Shown: piece by piece, positions 1-5,799 of the stretch | Numbering within the stretch: position 1 is the stretch's first letter | Layout of the letters: every line of letters starts with the position of its first letter | Source of the DNA: Haloferacaceae archaeon PL-Br10_E2g29 | GTDB taxonomy: Archaea; Halobacteriota; Halobacteria; Halobacteriales; Haloferacaceae | Length of the DNA: 12,419 bases | Reading direction: 5' to 3' | Assembly (NCBI GenBank): GCA_001563965.1 | Contig: LKMS01000026.1 | Span: 1-12,419, forward strand | Position numbers and translations under genes: made by a program | The notes under the pieces: model-generated | The model's input: only the letters and a program-made list of their open reading frames with translations | What the model was told of the DNA's origin: nothing | The model's database searches: none

Positions 1-251
1 CGGTCGAGGGTGCGGACAAACTCGCCACACTGGAAGTCGACATCGGCCACGAGGTTCGCCAACTCGTTGCGGGCATCAAACAGCTCCACGATCTCGACGA
101 GCTTCCCGGCACGCGCGTCATCGTCGTCGCCAACATGGAGAAAGCCGAACTGTTCGGCGTCGACTCCAACGGGATGCTGCTGGCCGCCGGCGACGACGCG
201 GACATCCTGACAACCCACGGTGATTCGTCGCTCGGCACACGGGTTCACTGA
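1..251 (+). CDS. metG: Methionyl-tRNA synthetase, C-terminal tRNA-binding domain (partial, 5' end outside window)
   Basis: The reading frame is open from the window edge (first full codon at base 3) to the TGA at 249-251, about 82 residues. It reads as the second half of the EMAP/Trbp111-type tRNA-binding OB fold that many methionyl-tRNA synthetases carry at the C-terminus. Visible landmarks are EGADKL, VDIGHEVRQLVAGI, GTRVIVVANM, KAELFGVDSNGMLLAA and a terminal THGDSSLGTRVH. The E-A-D-K-L, V(A/S)GI, ANM and (E)S-x-GM(L/I)LAA signatures are the standard family landmarks. The domain raises tRNA affinity and is not catalytic. A stand-alone MetRS-beta-like tRNA-binding protein would look the same over this stretch, because the catalytic core lies outside the window. 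The gene ends 123 bp before pyruvate kinase on the same strand. Confidence 0.78.
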   Translation, partial: VEGADKLATLEVDIGHEVRQLVAGIKQLHDLDELPGTRVIVVANMEKAELFGVDSNGMLLAAGDDADILTTHGDSSLGTRVH

Positions 252-301
252 CGGGATCGAACCCCACGATTTCGCGGTCTGTGCGCGTTCGACTGCCACG
301 T

Positions 302-329
302 TATCGCGATACACGGTTGTTTCGAACCG
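302..329. promoter_or_regulatory. Two stacked palindromic elements upstream of pyruvate kinase
   Basis: Bases 302-311 are a perfect 10-bp palindrome (TATCGCGATA). Two bases later, 314-329 is an inverted repeat with arms CGGTT and AACCG around GTTTCG. Both lie 46-73 bp upstream of the pyruvate kinase start and just upstream of its presumed TATA/BRE region, where a regulator could bind. I do not see the TACT-N7/8-GAGTA type motif described for the sugar regulator TrmB. Function is inferred from position and symmetry only. Confidence 0.3.
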
Positions 330-343
330 ATCGTATGGTATGG

Positions 344-352
344 CTTTTTCAA
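344..352 (+). promoter_or_regulatory. Candidate TATA element of pyruvate kinase
   Basis: The T-rich stretch CTTTTTCAA is centred about 27 bp before the ATG at 375, the spacing expected for a leaderless haloarchaeal transcript. It lies inside a small inverted repeat (GGCTT at 342-346, AAGCC at 351-355). The match to the TATA consensus is weak. Confidence 0.35.
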
Positions 353-374
353 GCCAACACACAAACGACATGCT

Positions 375-2132
375 ATGCGAAACGCAAAAATCGTCTGCAC
401 GCTCGGCCCAGCCTCCAGCGACTTGGAGACGATCCGAGGACTCACCGAGGCCGGCATGTCCGTTGCGCGGCTCAATGCGAGCCACGGAACCACCGACCAC
501 CGAGCCACCGTCATTGATCGGGTTCGGCAAGTCGATGACGAAAGCGACCGATCGCTCGCGCTCATGGTCGATCTCAAAGGTCCCGAAGTTCGAACGGCCG
601 CAATCGAGGGCCACGTCACCCTCGATGTCGGCTCGAATGTCATTTTCGAGCCGGGAACAACGGCGACAAACGAGCGTGTCGGCCTCTCGATGTCGATTTC
701 GGCGGTCGAACCCGGCGACCGGATTCTGCTTGACGACGGGCGTATTGAGGCGACCGTTGTCAGCGTCGACGGCGAGGAAGTGTTGACACGCATTGACTCC
801 GGTGGCAAGCTTTCGAGCCGCAAGGGCGTCAACATCCCCGGCGTCGACCTCGACATCGAACTTATCACCGAGGGCGATCTGGCCGAACTCAAACTCGCCG
901 CCGAAAAAAGCGCGGACTTCGTGGCTGCCAGCTTTGTCCGCGACGGTGAGGACGTCTACTCGATTGCCGACAAACTCGAAGAGTTCGGTGCGGACATTCC
1001 CGTCATTGCCAAAATCGAGCGGGCTGGCGCGGTCGAAAACCTCGATTCGATTATCAGCGCCGCCGACGGCGTGATGGTCGCCCGCGGCGATCTCGGCGTC
1101 GAGTGCCCGCTCGAAGACGTCCCGATGGTGCAGAAACGCATTATCAAAAAGTGCGTGACGGCGGGCGTTCCCGTCATCACGGCAACCGAGATGCTCGACT
1201 CGATGATCAAAACCCGTCGGCCGACTCGCGCCGAGGCCTCCGACGTTGCCAACGCGGTGCTCGACGGCACCGATGCGGTGATGCTCTCGGGCGAAACCGC
1301 AATCGGCGACCACCCGATTCGCGTTGTCGAGACGATGGCCAACATCGTCACCCGAGTTGAGTCGACCGACGAGTACGCCGAAACAATCGAACAAGGTGTG
1401 CCGACAGCGACCGACCAGTCGCGAACCGAGGCGCTCGCACGCTCGGCCCGGTATCTCTCGCGCGACATCGGTGCCGCGGCGGTTATCGCCGCCAGCGAAT
1501 CGGGTTACACCGCCCGCAAGGCCGCGAAGTTCCGCCCGCCGGTCCCGATCGTGGCAACAACGCCGAACAAGCGGGTTCGTCGTCAACTCTCGCTCGTCTG
1601 GGGCGTCACCCCACAGTATCACCACTACGAGGACAACGTCGACAACCTGCTCGAAGGCAGCGTCCAGGCGGCGATCAACACCGGTGTCGCCGAAAGCGGC
1701 GATACCGTCGTCGCCATCTCGGGACTGTTTTCGGAGGTCGAAGGCGCAAACACGACGAACATGCTCAAAGTTCACGTTGCGGCCGAAAAACTCGCGAACG
1801 GTAAGCAGATCACCGGCGGCCGCGTCGCCGGACCGCTGGTTCGACTCGACGACGGCGATCTCTCGGACGTTCCCGAGGGTGCGATTCTCGCGCTTGGATC
1901 CGATTTCGAAGGCGAGTTCACTGGCGGGATTGACCAAATCGGCGGCATCATCGATGCCCGAGGTGGCCTGACGGGCTATCCGGCCGTCGTCGCCCGCGAA
2001 CTCGGGATTCCGATGGTGAGCGATGCGACCGTTCCCGACGCCGTCGTCGACGGCCAGACGGTCAGCATCGATGGTGAGCGCGCCATCGTGTTTGCCGGAA
2101 ACGTGCTTCGGGGCGGCCTTCGCGAGCGCTAA
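375..2132 (+). CDS. pyk: Pyruvate kinase with C-terminal swivelling (PEP-mobile-like) domain
   Basis: This is a 585-residue pyruvate kinase, which converts phosphoenolpyruvate and ADP to pyruvate and ATP in the cytosol. The barrel starts at TLGPAS (9-14) and RLNASHG (32-38). The B domain is inserted after KGPEVRT (68-74). Catalytic IAKIE (Lys213) and ARGDLG (236-241) follow, and the long signature helix runs about 269-314 (TATEMLDSMI, PTRAEASDVANAV, LSGETAIG). The regulatory C domain is about 350-475. Glu71 in KGPE matches the residue that marks K+-dependent enzymes (rabbit Glu117), which fits a high-potassium cytoplasm. Residues 478-580 form an extra PEP-utiliser mobile domain, as in Geobacillus pyruvate kinase. 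In its signature the usual TSHA phospho-histidine stretch reads TGYP, so the histidine is absent. The ATG at 375 is chosen because the family N-terminus begins there and a T-rich element lies 27 bp upstream. Identification is secure; the role of the tail domain is not. Confidence 0.96.
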   Translation: MRNAKIVCTLGPASSDLETIRGLTEAGMSVARLNASHGTTDHRATVIDRVRQVDDESDRSLALMVDLKGPEVRTAAIEGHVTLDVGSNVIFEPGTTATNERVGLSMSISAVEPGDRILLDDGRIEATVVSVDGEEVLTRIDSGGKLSSRKGVNIPGVDLDIELITEGDLAELKLAAEKSADFVAASFVRDGEDVYSIADKLEEFGADIPVIAKIERAGAVENLDSIISAADGVMVARGDLGVECPLEDVPMVQKRIIKKCVTAGVPVITATEMLDSMIKTRRPTRAEASDVANAVLDGTDAVMLSGETAIGDHPIRVVETMANIVTRVESTDEYAETIEQGVPTATDQSRTEALARSARYLSRDIGAAAVIAASESGYTARKAAKFRPPVPIVATTPNKRVRRQLSLVWGVTPQYHHYEDNVDNLLEGSVQAAINTGVAESGDTVVAISGLFSEVEGANTTNMLKVHVAAEKLANGKQITGGRVAGPLVRLDDGDLSDVPEGAILALGSDFEGEFTGGIDQIGGIIDARGGLTGYPAVVARELGIPMVSDATVPDAVVDGQTVSIDGERAIVFAGNVLRGGLRER

Positions 2133-2158
2133 GCGCGGTCGACACGTTCCTCGCGCGG

Positions 2159-2169
2159 TTCTCTTTTTC
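2159..2169 (+). terminator. Pyrimidine/U-rich terminator after pyk
   Basis: TTCTCTTTTTC begins 27 bp after the pyruvate kinase stop codon, the kind of U-rich tract at which archaeal RNA polymerase terminates without needing a hairpin. The next gene's promoter element starts about 26 bp further on. Confidence 0.45.
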
Positions 2170-2194
2170 ACACGACTGTGTGCACAGCGGTAGG

Positions 2195-2201
2195 TCTATT
2201 G
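2195..2201 (+). promoter_or_regulatory. TATA-like element for the 2225 gene
   Basis: TCTATTG is centred 27 bp before the ATG at 2225, which fits a leaderless transcript. A second AT-rich stretch, TTTATT at 2215-2220, is too close to the start codon to be the TATA box for this ATG. Confidence 0.45.
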
Positions 2202-2224
2202 GCCAGCACCCACGTTTATTTCGT

Positions 2225-2434
2225 ATGAACAGCCAGGAGTCGCCATCGGATGCGGACGACACGGATACCGAGTGGCGGTTTTCGATCGACGATGTCGGCC
2301 CCGAGGCCGAAGCGGCCGCCGCCGAGGCGGCACAACCAGACCCGATCGAACCCGAAGAAATCTCCCTCGAACACGCCACGTTCGTCGCGCTCGGCGTGTT
2401 GCTTATGGTGTTGTTTGCGCTGACGGCGCTGTAA
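2225..2434 (+). CDS. Small acidic tail-anchored membrane protein (DUF7312-like)
   Basis: A 69-residue protein in two parts. Residues 1-50 are a very acidic soluble segment containing WRFSIDDVG (17-25) and an Ala/Glu/Pro-rich linker. Residues 51-69 are one hydrophobic segment ending at the C-terminus, so it is probably a tail-anchored membrane protein facing the cytoplasm. The W-R-F-S-(I/V/L)-D-D start plus a terminal membrane helix resembles the haloarchaeal family I recall as DUF7312; that name is from memory. It lies 97 bp upstream of the NfeD-like gene on the same strand, so a link to that membrane pair is possible but unproven. A GTG 45 bp upstream would extend the frame, but the added residues look unrelated and the TATA-like element favours 2225. 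Function is unknown. Confidence 0.7.
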   Translation: MNSQESPSDADDTDTEWRFSIDDVGPEAEAAAAEAAQPDPIEPEEISLEHATFVALGVLLMVLFALTAL

Positions 2435-2502
2435 CGGACGAGGTGGTTGTGGTTCGGTTTGGCGAGGTTGTCCAGGTTCGTCGCGTCGAACCGGCTGTAA
2501 CC

Positions 2503-2508
2503 ATTAAA
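2503..2508 (+). promoter_or_regulatory. TATA-like element of the NfeD-like gene
   Basis: ATTAAA is centred about 27 bp before the ATG at 2532, a clean leaderless arrangement. The 97-bp gap before it is G/T-rich and holds no other feature I can support. Confidence 0.55.
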
Positions 2509-2531
2509 CGCGTCGAAGCCCTAGAACCGGT

Positions 2532-3221
2532 ATGATACTCGCGCTCCAAGGCAGTCTCCTCTCGCCGGAGACGCTACCGCTGTTGTTGATCACGGCGGGG
2601 CTCCTGATTTCACTCGCCGAGGCCTTAGCGCCGGGTGCGAACTTCATTGTCGTCGGCATTGGGCTTCTTGGGGCTGGACTCGTTGGCCTGGCGTTTAGCC
2701 CGCTGTTCGCGCTGGGCCCGTTCGCGCTCTCGCTGTTGGTGTTGTTGTTCGGCTCTATCGCCTTCTACGTCTACCACGAGTTCGATTTCTACGGCGGCAA
2801 AGGAACGGCCCAGACCAGCGATTCGAACACGCTGCGGGGCATGACCGGCAGGGTCACCGAGCGGGTCAGCCGAACCGGCGGCCAGGTCAAACTCCAGGGT
2901 GGCGGTTTCAATCCGTTTTATTCCGCACGGTCAATGGAGGGTGAAATCCCCGAGGGAACCGACGTGATGGTGATCGACCCCGGCGGCGGCAACGTCGTCA
3001 CCGTCGAATCGCTGGACATCGTCGAGGACGACATCGACCGCGAACTCGCGGCCGACCGGTCGCGAAAGGCGGCCGACCACGCGAACGACGACCCGCCCAC
3101 GCAGGATGAGACTGCGGCCAAGGAGTTTGCGGAAAAACGCGGCGTCGAAACCGAGACAACTGACCGCAGCGGGGACGAAATGAAAACGGAAGGCGAACGC
3201 GACCCGGCGTACGAACGGTAG
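2532..3221 (+). CDS. NfeD-like integral membrane protein (stomatin partner)
   Basis: This 229-residue protein has the short NfeD layout without the ClpP-like protease domain. Three hydrophobic segments (about 15-34, 37-57 and 59-81) are followed by a soluble OB-fold-like domain (about 101-161) beginning LRGMTGRVTERV and ending in a VTVESL strand. The turn IPEGTDVMVIDP is typical of the family. Residues about 165-229 form a charged, probably disordered tail of a kind common in haloarchaea. NfeD proteins act with SPFH/stomatin-family proteins, with the OB domain as the proposed contact; here the SPFH gene follows on the same strand after 159 bp. Both genes have their own TATA-like elements, so they may be co-expressed without being strictly co-transcribed. 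The family assignment is strong from topology plus neighbour. The cellular role (membrane microdomain or protein quality control) is inferred from relatives. Confidence 0.87.
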   Translation: MILALQGSLLSPETLPLLLITAGLLISLAEALAPGANFIVVGIGLLGAGLVGLAFSPLFALGPFALSLLVLLFGSIAFYVYHEFDFYGGKGTAQTSDSNTLRGMTGRVTERVSRTGGQVKLQGGGFNPFYSARSMEGEIPEGTDVMVIDPGGGNVVTVESLDIVEDDIDRELAADRSRKAADHANDDPPTQDETAAKEFAEKRGVETETTDRSGDEMKTEGERDPAYER

Positions 3222-3268
3222 CTGATCGTATTGAACGGTTGATTCCGCCGGCAGCAACGCTGAACCGA

Positions 3269-3284
3269 CACCGTTGAACCGGTG
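3269..3284. repeat. Short inverted repeat between the NfeD-like and SPFH genes
   Basis: Arms CACCG and CGGTG flank TTGAAC. It is 48 bp after the NfeD-like stop and 97 bp before the SPFH start, so it could be part of a 3' end or an operator. No U-tract follows it directly. Evidence is weak. Confidence 0.2.
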
Positions 3285-3350
3285 AGTGTCGCCTCTTTCG
3301 CTCGTAATTTGTCCGCCACGGAAGCCGGACGTAGTGGCGTGAAGCCAACG

Positions 3351-3356
3351 CTTATG
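3351..3356 (+). promoter_or_regulatory. TATA-like element of the SPFH gene
   Basis: CTTATG is centred about 27 bp before the ATG at 3381 and supports that codon as a leaderless start. Upstream GTG (3282) and ATG (3355) codons in the same frame would put this element inside or too close to the coding region. Confidence 0.5.
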
Positions 3357-3380
3357 GGCGTGTCAGCCCAAGCGTTTGGC

Positions 3381-4520
3381 ATGGAACCATTCGTCCTGCA
3401 GGCAGCGCTGACGGTCACCGCAGTCGGCCTGTTGTTCCTCTTTCTCGTCATGGTGACGATCTGGCAAACCGTCGAGATCGTCGACGCCTACGAGAAGAAG
3501 GCGCTCACCGTCTTCGGTGAGTACCGAAAGCTCCTCCAACCGGGGTTCAACATCATCCCGCCGTTTGTTTCGCGAACCTACCCGTTCGACATGCGAACCC
3601 AGACGCTCGATGTCCCCCGACAGGAGGCCATTACTCGGGACAACTCGCCCGTCACGGCCGACGCCGTCGTCTACATCAAGGTCATGGACGCCAAAAAGGC
3701 GTTTTTGGAGGTCGACGACTACAAAAAAGCGGTCTCGAATCTCGCCCAGACGACCCTTCGTGCCGTCCTCGGCGACATGGAGCTCGACGACACGCTGAAC
3801 AAGCGCCAGGAGATCAACGCGAAAATCCGCGAGGAGCTTGACGAACCCACCGACGAGTGGGGCATTCGCGTCGAGAGCGTCGAGGTTCGTGAGGTCAATC
3901 CCTCTCGCGAGGTTCAGCAAGCGATGGAGCAACAGACCTCTGCCGAGCGTCGTCGCCGCGCGATGATTCTGGAAGCCCAAGGTGAACGGCGCTCGGCCGT
4001 CGAGAAGGCCGAAGGTGACAAACAGAGTGACATCATCCGTGCGCAAGGTGAGAAACAGAGCCAAATCCTCGAAGCACAGGGTGACGCGATTTCGACTGTC
4101 CTCCGCGCGAAATCCGCCGAAGCAATGGGCGAGCGCGCGATCATCGAACGCGGCATGGAGACGCTCGAACGCATCGGCGAGGGCGAATCCTCGACGTTCA
4201 TCCTGCCACAGGAACTCACCTCGCTCGTCGGGCGCTACGGCAAAACGCTCACCGGCAGCGACGTCCAGCAGAGCAAGGGACTCGACGGCAAGGAGTTCGA
4301 TGACGACACCCGGAAAATGCTCGGTCTCGACGACATCGACGAAATCCTCGGCGAAATCGACGAGGCCGCCGAGATGGATATCGAACAGCTCGAACAGGAG
4401 GCCGAACAGGTCAAAACCGGCGAACCAACTGATATCGCCGGCGGCGACGCAATCATTGGCGATCAGCCACTTGACGAAAAAGACGATGAGCTGCTGACCG
4501 AGGCCGACAGGTCGGAGTAA
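3381..4520 (+). CDS. SPFH/stomatin-like membrane-anchored protein
   Basis: A 379-residue stomatin/paraslipin-type protein. One N-terminal hydrophobic segment (about 5-28) anchors it, followed at once by the SPFH domain. Landmarks are VEIVDAYEKKALTVFGEY, LLQPGFNIIPPF, the MRTQTLDVPRQEAITRDN strand pair (71-88) and VTADAVVYIKV (91-101). Residues about 180-250 form a coiled coil with a clear 11-residue period: EAQGERRSAVE, KAEGDKQSDII, RAQGEKQSQIL, EAQGDAISTVL. Then come the FILPQELTSLVG segment (273-284) and an acidic tail. SPFH proteins oligomerise into ring or cage assemblies on membranes and often pair with NfeD proteins, whose gene lies just upstream. The ATG at 3381 is preferred because the anchor begins there and a TATA-like element lies 27 bp upstream; earlier in-frame starts add residues unlike the family. 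The assignment is secure; its client in this organism is unknown. Confidence 0.92.
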   Translation: MEPFVLQAALTVTAVGLLFLFLVMVTIWQTVEIVDAYEKKALTVFGEYRKLLQPGFNIIPPFVSRTYPFDMRTQTLDVPRQEAITRDNSPVTADAVVYIKVMDAKKAFLEVDDYKKAVSNLAQTTLRAVLGDMELDDTLNKRQEINAKIREELDEPTDEWGIRVESVEVREVNPSREVQQAMEQQTSAERRRRAMILEAQGERRSAVEKAEGDKQSDIIRAQGEKQSQILEAQGDAISTVLRAKSAEAMGERAIIERGMETLERIGEGESSTFILPQELTSLVGRYGKTLTGSDVQQSKGLDGKEFDDDTRKMLGLDDIDEILGEIDEAAEMDIEQLEQEAEQVKTGEPTDIAGGDAIIGDQPLDEKDDELLTEADRSE

Positions 4521-4565
4521 GCCCCTCGGTTGTACTGTCACGTGCTGAACGTTCCGGTAACTATT

Positions 4566-4600
4566 CGGTTCGTATCCGTTTCGAAACGATACGCAAACCG
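4566..4600. promoter_or_regulatory. 35-bp imperfect palindrome upstream of the winged-helix regulator
   Basis: A perfect 12-bp palindrome (CGTTTCGAAACG, 4577-4588) is flanked by matching arms: CGGTT-CGTAT on the left and ATACG-CA-AACCG on the right. The element ends 45 bp upstream of the TATA-like box and 77 bp before the start of a DNA-binding protein, so an operator (possibly autoregulatory) is the simplest reading. It could also belong to the 3' region of the SPFH gene. Confidence 0.45.
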
Positions 4601-4644
4601 CACATAACGCGGTCTTACAGGCTGTATCCGTCGACAGCGAAGTT

Positions 4645-4650
4645 CTTTTA
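4645..4650 (+). promoter_or_regulatory. TATA-like element of the winged-helix regulator
   Basis: CTTTTA is centred about 29 bp before the ATG at 4677, consistent with leaderless transcription from that codon. Confidence 0.5.
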
Positions 4651-4676
4651 CCCTAACCGACAGTATCACCTGGTAG

Positions 4677-5282
4677 ATGGCCGGTTCCGTCGACGAACGC
4701 AAGCGGACGACGCTCCGTCGGTTTGCCGCGCTCGGAGCGGCAACGCCGTTCGTCGGCATGGCCGCCGCAGACGACGAGTCCTCGACGAGCGACGTTCCAG
4801 ACGCGATTCGTGGCTATCTCTCGACGACACCCGGTGCGCACTTTTCGAAACTCCGTGACGACCTCCAACTCGGGACGGGCGAAACCCAACACCACCTCCG
4901 AACGCTCGTTGACCGCGACGAAATCGTTTCGCGGCGCGACGGCGAGTACCGTCGGTTTTTCCACGCCGGCCAGTTTTCGCCGTTCGAACAGGTCGCACTC
5001 GGCTATCTCCGCCGCGAAACGCCACGACGACTGCTGATCGCGTTGCTTGAATCGCCGACAGACACCGGCAGCGAACTGGCCGACCGTCTCGATGTCTCAC
5101 GAGCCACGGTGAGCACCTACGCCGGCCAGTTGGAGGACGCAGGGCTGTTGGACCGTGAGGGGCAGTACCGGGTTGCTCACGCTGAAACGGTTCTTGTGTT
5201 GCTCGTGCGGTATGCGAACTCGTTCGGGCCGGATGCAGTCGACTTCGCGTCGCGTGCGGACGGGCTCATCACTGTTGAGTGA
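4677..5282 (+). CDS. Tandem winged-helix transcriptional regulator with hydrophobic twin-Arg N-terminus
   Basis: A 201-residue protein with two winged-helix domains. The first (about 41-97) reads IRGYLSTTPGAHFSKLRDDL, then TGETQHHLRTLVDRDEIVSRRDG. The second (about 103-165) reads RRLLIALLESP, then GSELADRLDVSRATVSTYAGQLEDAGLL. This tandem ArsR/MarR-like layout is common in haloarchaeal and methanogen regulators. A helical tail follows (about 168-190). The N-terminus is unusual for a DNA-binding protein: KRTTLRRFAALG followed by a small-residue hydrophobic run (16-31, ending in GMAAAD) looks like a weak Tat signal, although the hydrophobic residues after RR are not in the canonical RRxFL order. 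It may be a membrane-associated helix instead. The gene has its own TATA-like box and a 35-bp palindrome upstream, and converges on another winged-helix gene. Ligand and targets are unknown. Confidence 0.8.
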   Translation: MAGSVDERKRTTLRRFAALGAATPFVGMAAADDESSTSDVPDAIRGYLSTTPGAHFSKLRDDLQLGTGETQHHLRTLVDRDEIVSRRDGEYRRFFHAGQFSPFEQVALGYLRRETPRRLLIALLESPTDTGSELADRLDVSRATVSTYAGQLEDAGLLDREGQYRVAHAETVLVLLVRYANSFGPDAVDFASRADGLITVE

Positions 5283-5297
5283 CCAACCAGCGCAGTC

Positions 5298-5324
5298 GAC
5301 ACGGCCTGCGCGCTGCGCAGTGTC
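5298..5324. terminator. Stem-loop between convergent winged-helix genes
   Basis: CTGCGC (5306-5311) and GCGCAG (5315-5320) form a 6-bp stem with a 3-nt loop, extended by GACA (5298-5301) pairing with TGTC (5321-5324) across a bulge. It fills the 41-bp gap between two converging stop codons, so a bidirectional transcript end is plausible. There is no long U-tract on either side. Confidence 0.35.
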
Positions 5325-5587
5325 TACGACGTGGAGACCATCCAGGTCGTTCCCGACGAGTAGCCCCACTTTTCGACCGTGATACCGTGATCGCCGTCGA
5401 CCAGCGGCGCCATGTTCGAGCCCACTTCTTTGGCCGTCATACCGAGTTCGCCGGCGATGAGCCGGGATTTGAAGTACGTTTTGCTCGTCGCGGCCTCGCG
5501 GAGATAGCGCAGAATGCGCTGTTGTTTCGGGCTGAGCGTCGGTGTCTCAGCACCGGTTGTCGCCTCGGGTTGTGCAGTCGTGCTCAT
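5324..5587 (-). CDS. Small winged-helix protein, haloarchaeal DUF7123-like
   Basis: An 87-residue protein with a Ser/Thr/Pro-rich N-terminus (1-17) and then one compact winged-helix-like domain. It contains LSPKQQRILRYLREAA (18-33), TYFKSRLIAGELGMTAKEVGSNM (37-59), and a wing ending VEKWGYSSGTTWMV (71-84). The YFKSR, KEVG and EKWGYSSGTTW motifs match a small family conserved across haloarchaea that I recall as DUF7123; no function is established to my knowledge. The ATG at 5587 is supported by a TATA-like element 27 bp upstream on the minus strand. Its stop codon faces the tandem winged-helix regulator. A spaced direct repeat lies just upstream of its promoter. DNA binding is inferred from the fold only. 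Confidence 0.82.
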   Translation of the reverse strand: MSTTAQPEATTGAETPTLSPKQQRILRYLREAATSKTYFKSRLIAGELGMTAKEVGSNMAPLVDGDHGITVEKWGYSSGTTWMVSTS

Positions 5588-5610
5588 ACGTTCGTAGATG
5601 CCAGACGGAC

Positions 5611-5616
5611 TAATAG
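5611..5616 (-). promoter_or_regulatory. TATA-like element of the DUF7123-like gene
   Basis: On the minus strand this reads CTATTA, centred about 27 bp before the start codon at 5587, a good leaderless arrangement. Confidence 0.5.
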
Positions 5617-5623
5617 GGGGTTT

Positions 5624-5640
5624 GGTACGACCGGTTAACA
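5624..5640. repeat. Spaced direct repeat, copy 1 (GGTACG-N5-TTAACA)
   Basis: On the plus strand GGTACG, five bases, TTAACA. An identical spaced motif occurs exactly 80 bp away at 5704-5720, while the five middle bases differ (ACCGG here). This copy abuts the upstream side of the presumed TATA/BRE of the DUF7123-like gene, a usual position for an archaeal activator site. Confidence 0.45.
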
Positions 5641-5703
5641 GCCTCTCGTCTGGCGGTTTTCTCTACGTATGTGAGTCGGAGGAGGGTCCAAGACGGCCAG
5701 CGC

Positions 5704-5720
5704 GGTACGGTTCATTAACA
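5704..5720. repeat. Spaced direct repeat, copy 2 (GGTACG-N5-TTAACA)
   Basis: Second copy of the 17-bp spaced motif, with middle bases GTTCA. It lies in the 212-bp gap between the DUF7123-like gene and the stop codon of the upstream cobalamin-binding-type gene. The rest of that gap holds no open frame I can support. Confidence 0.4.
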
Positions 5721-5799
5721 ACGCCGCCGTCGATGCGATGCCAGCAAGGCGCACCGCTTCCGGTTTCGCCAGCAACCCAGCGACGCGTTCAGTCACCGG

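Noticed and set aside
2215..2220. TTTATT as the TATA box of the 2225 gene
   Set aside because: Only about 8 bp before the ATG; no in-frame start lies at the matching distance downstream, whereas TCTATTG at 2195-2201 has correct spacing.
5588..5799. Possible tRNA or small RNA in this gap
   Set aside because: Neither strand shows a T-loop GTTCRANYC sequence with a pairing acceptor stem; only the direct repeat is supported.
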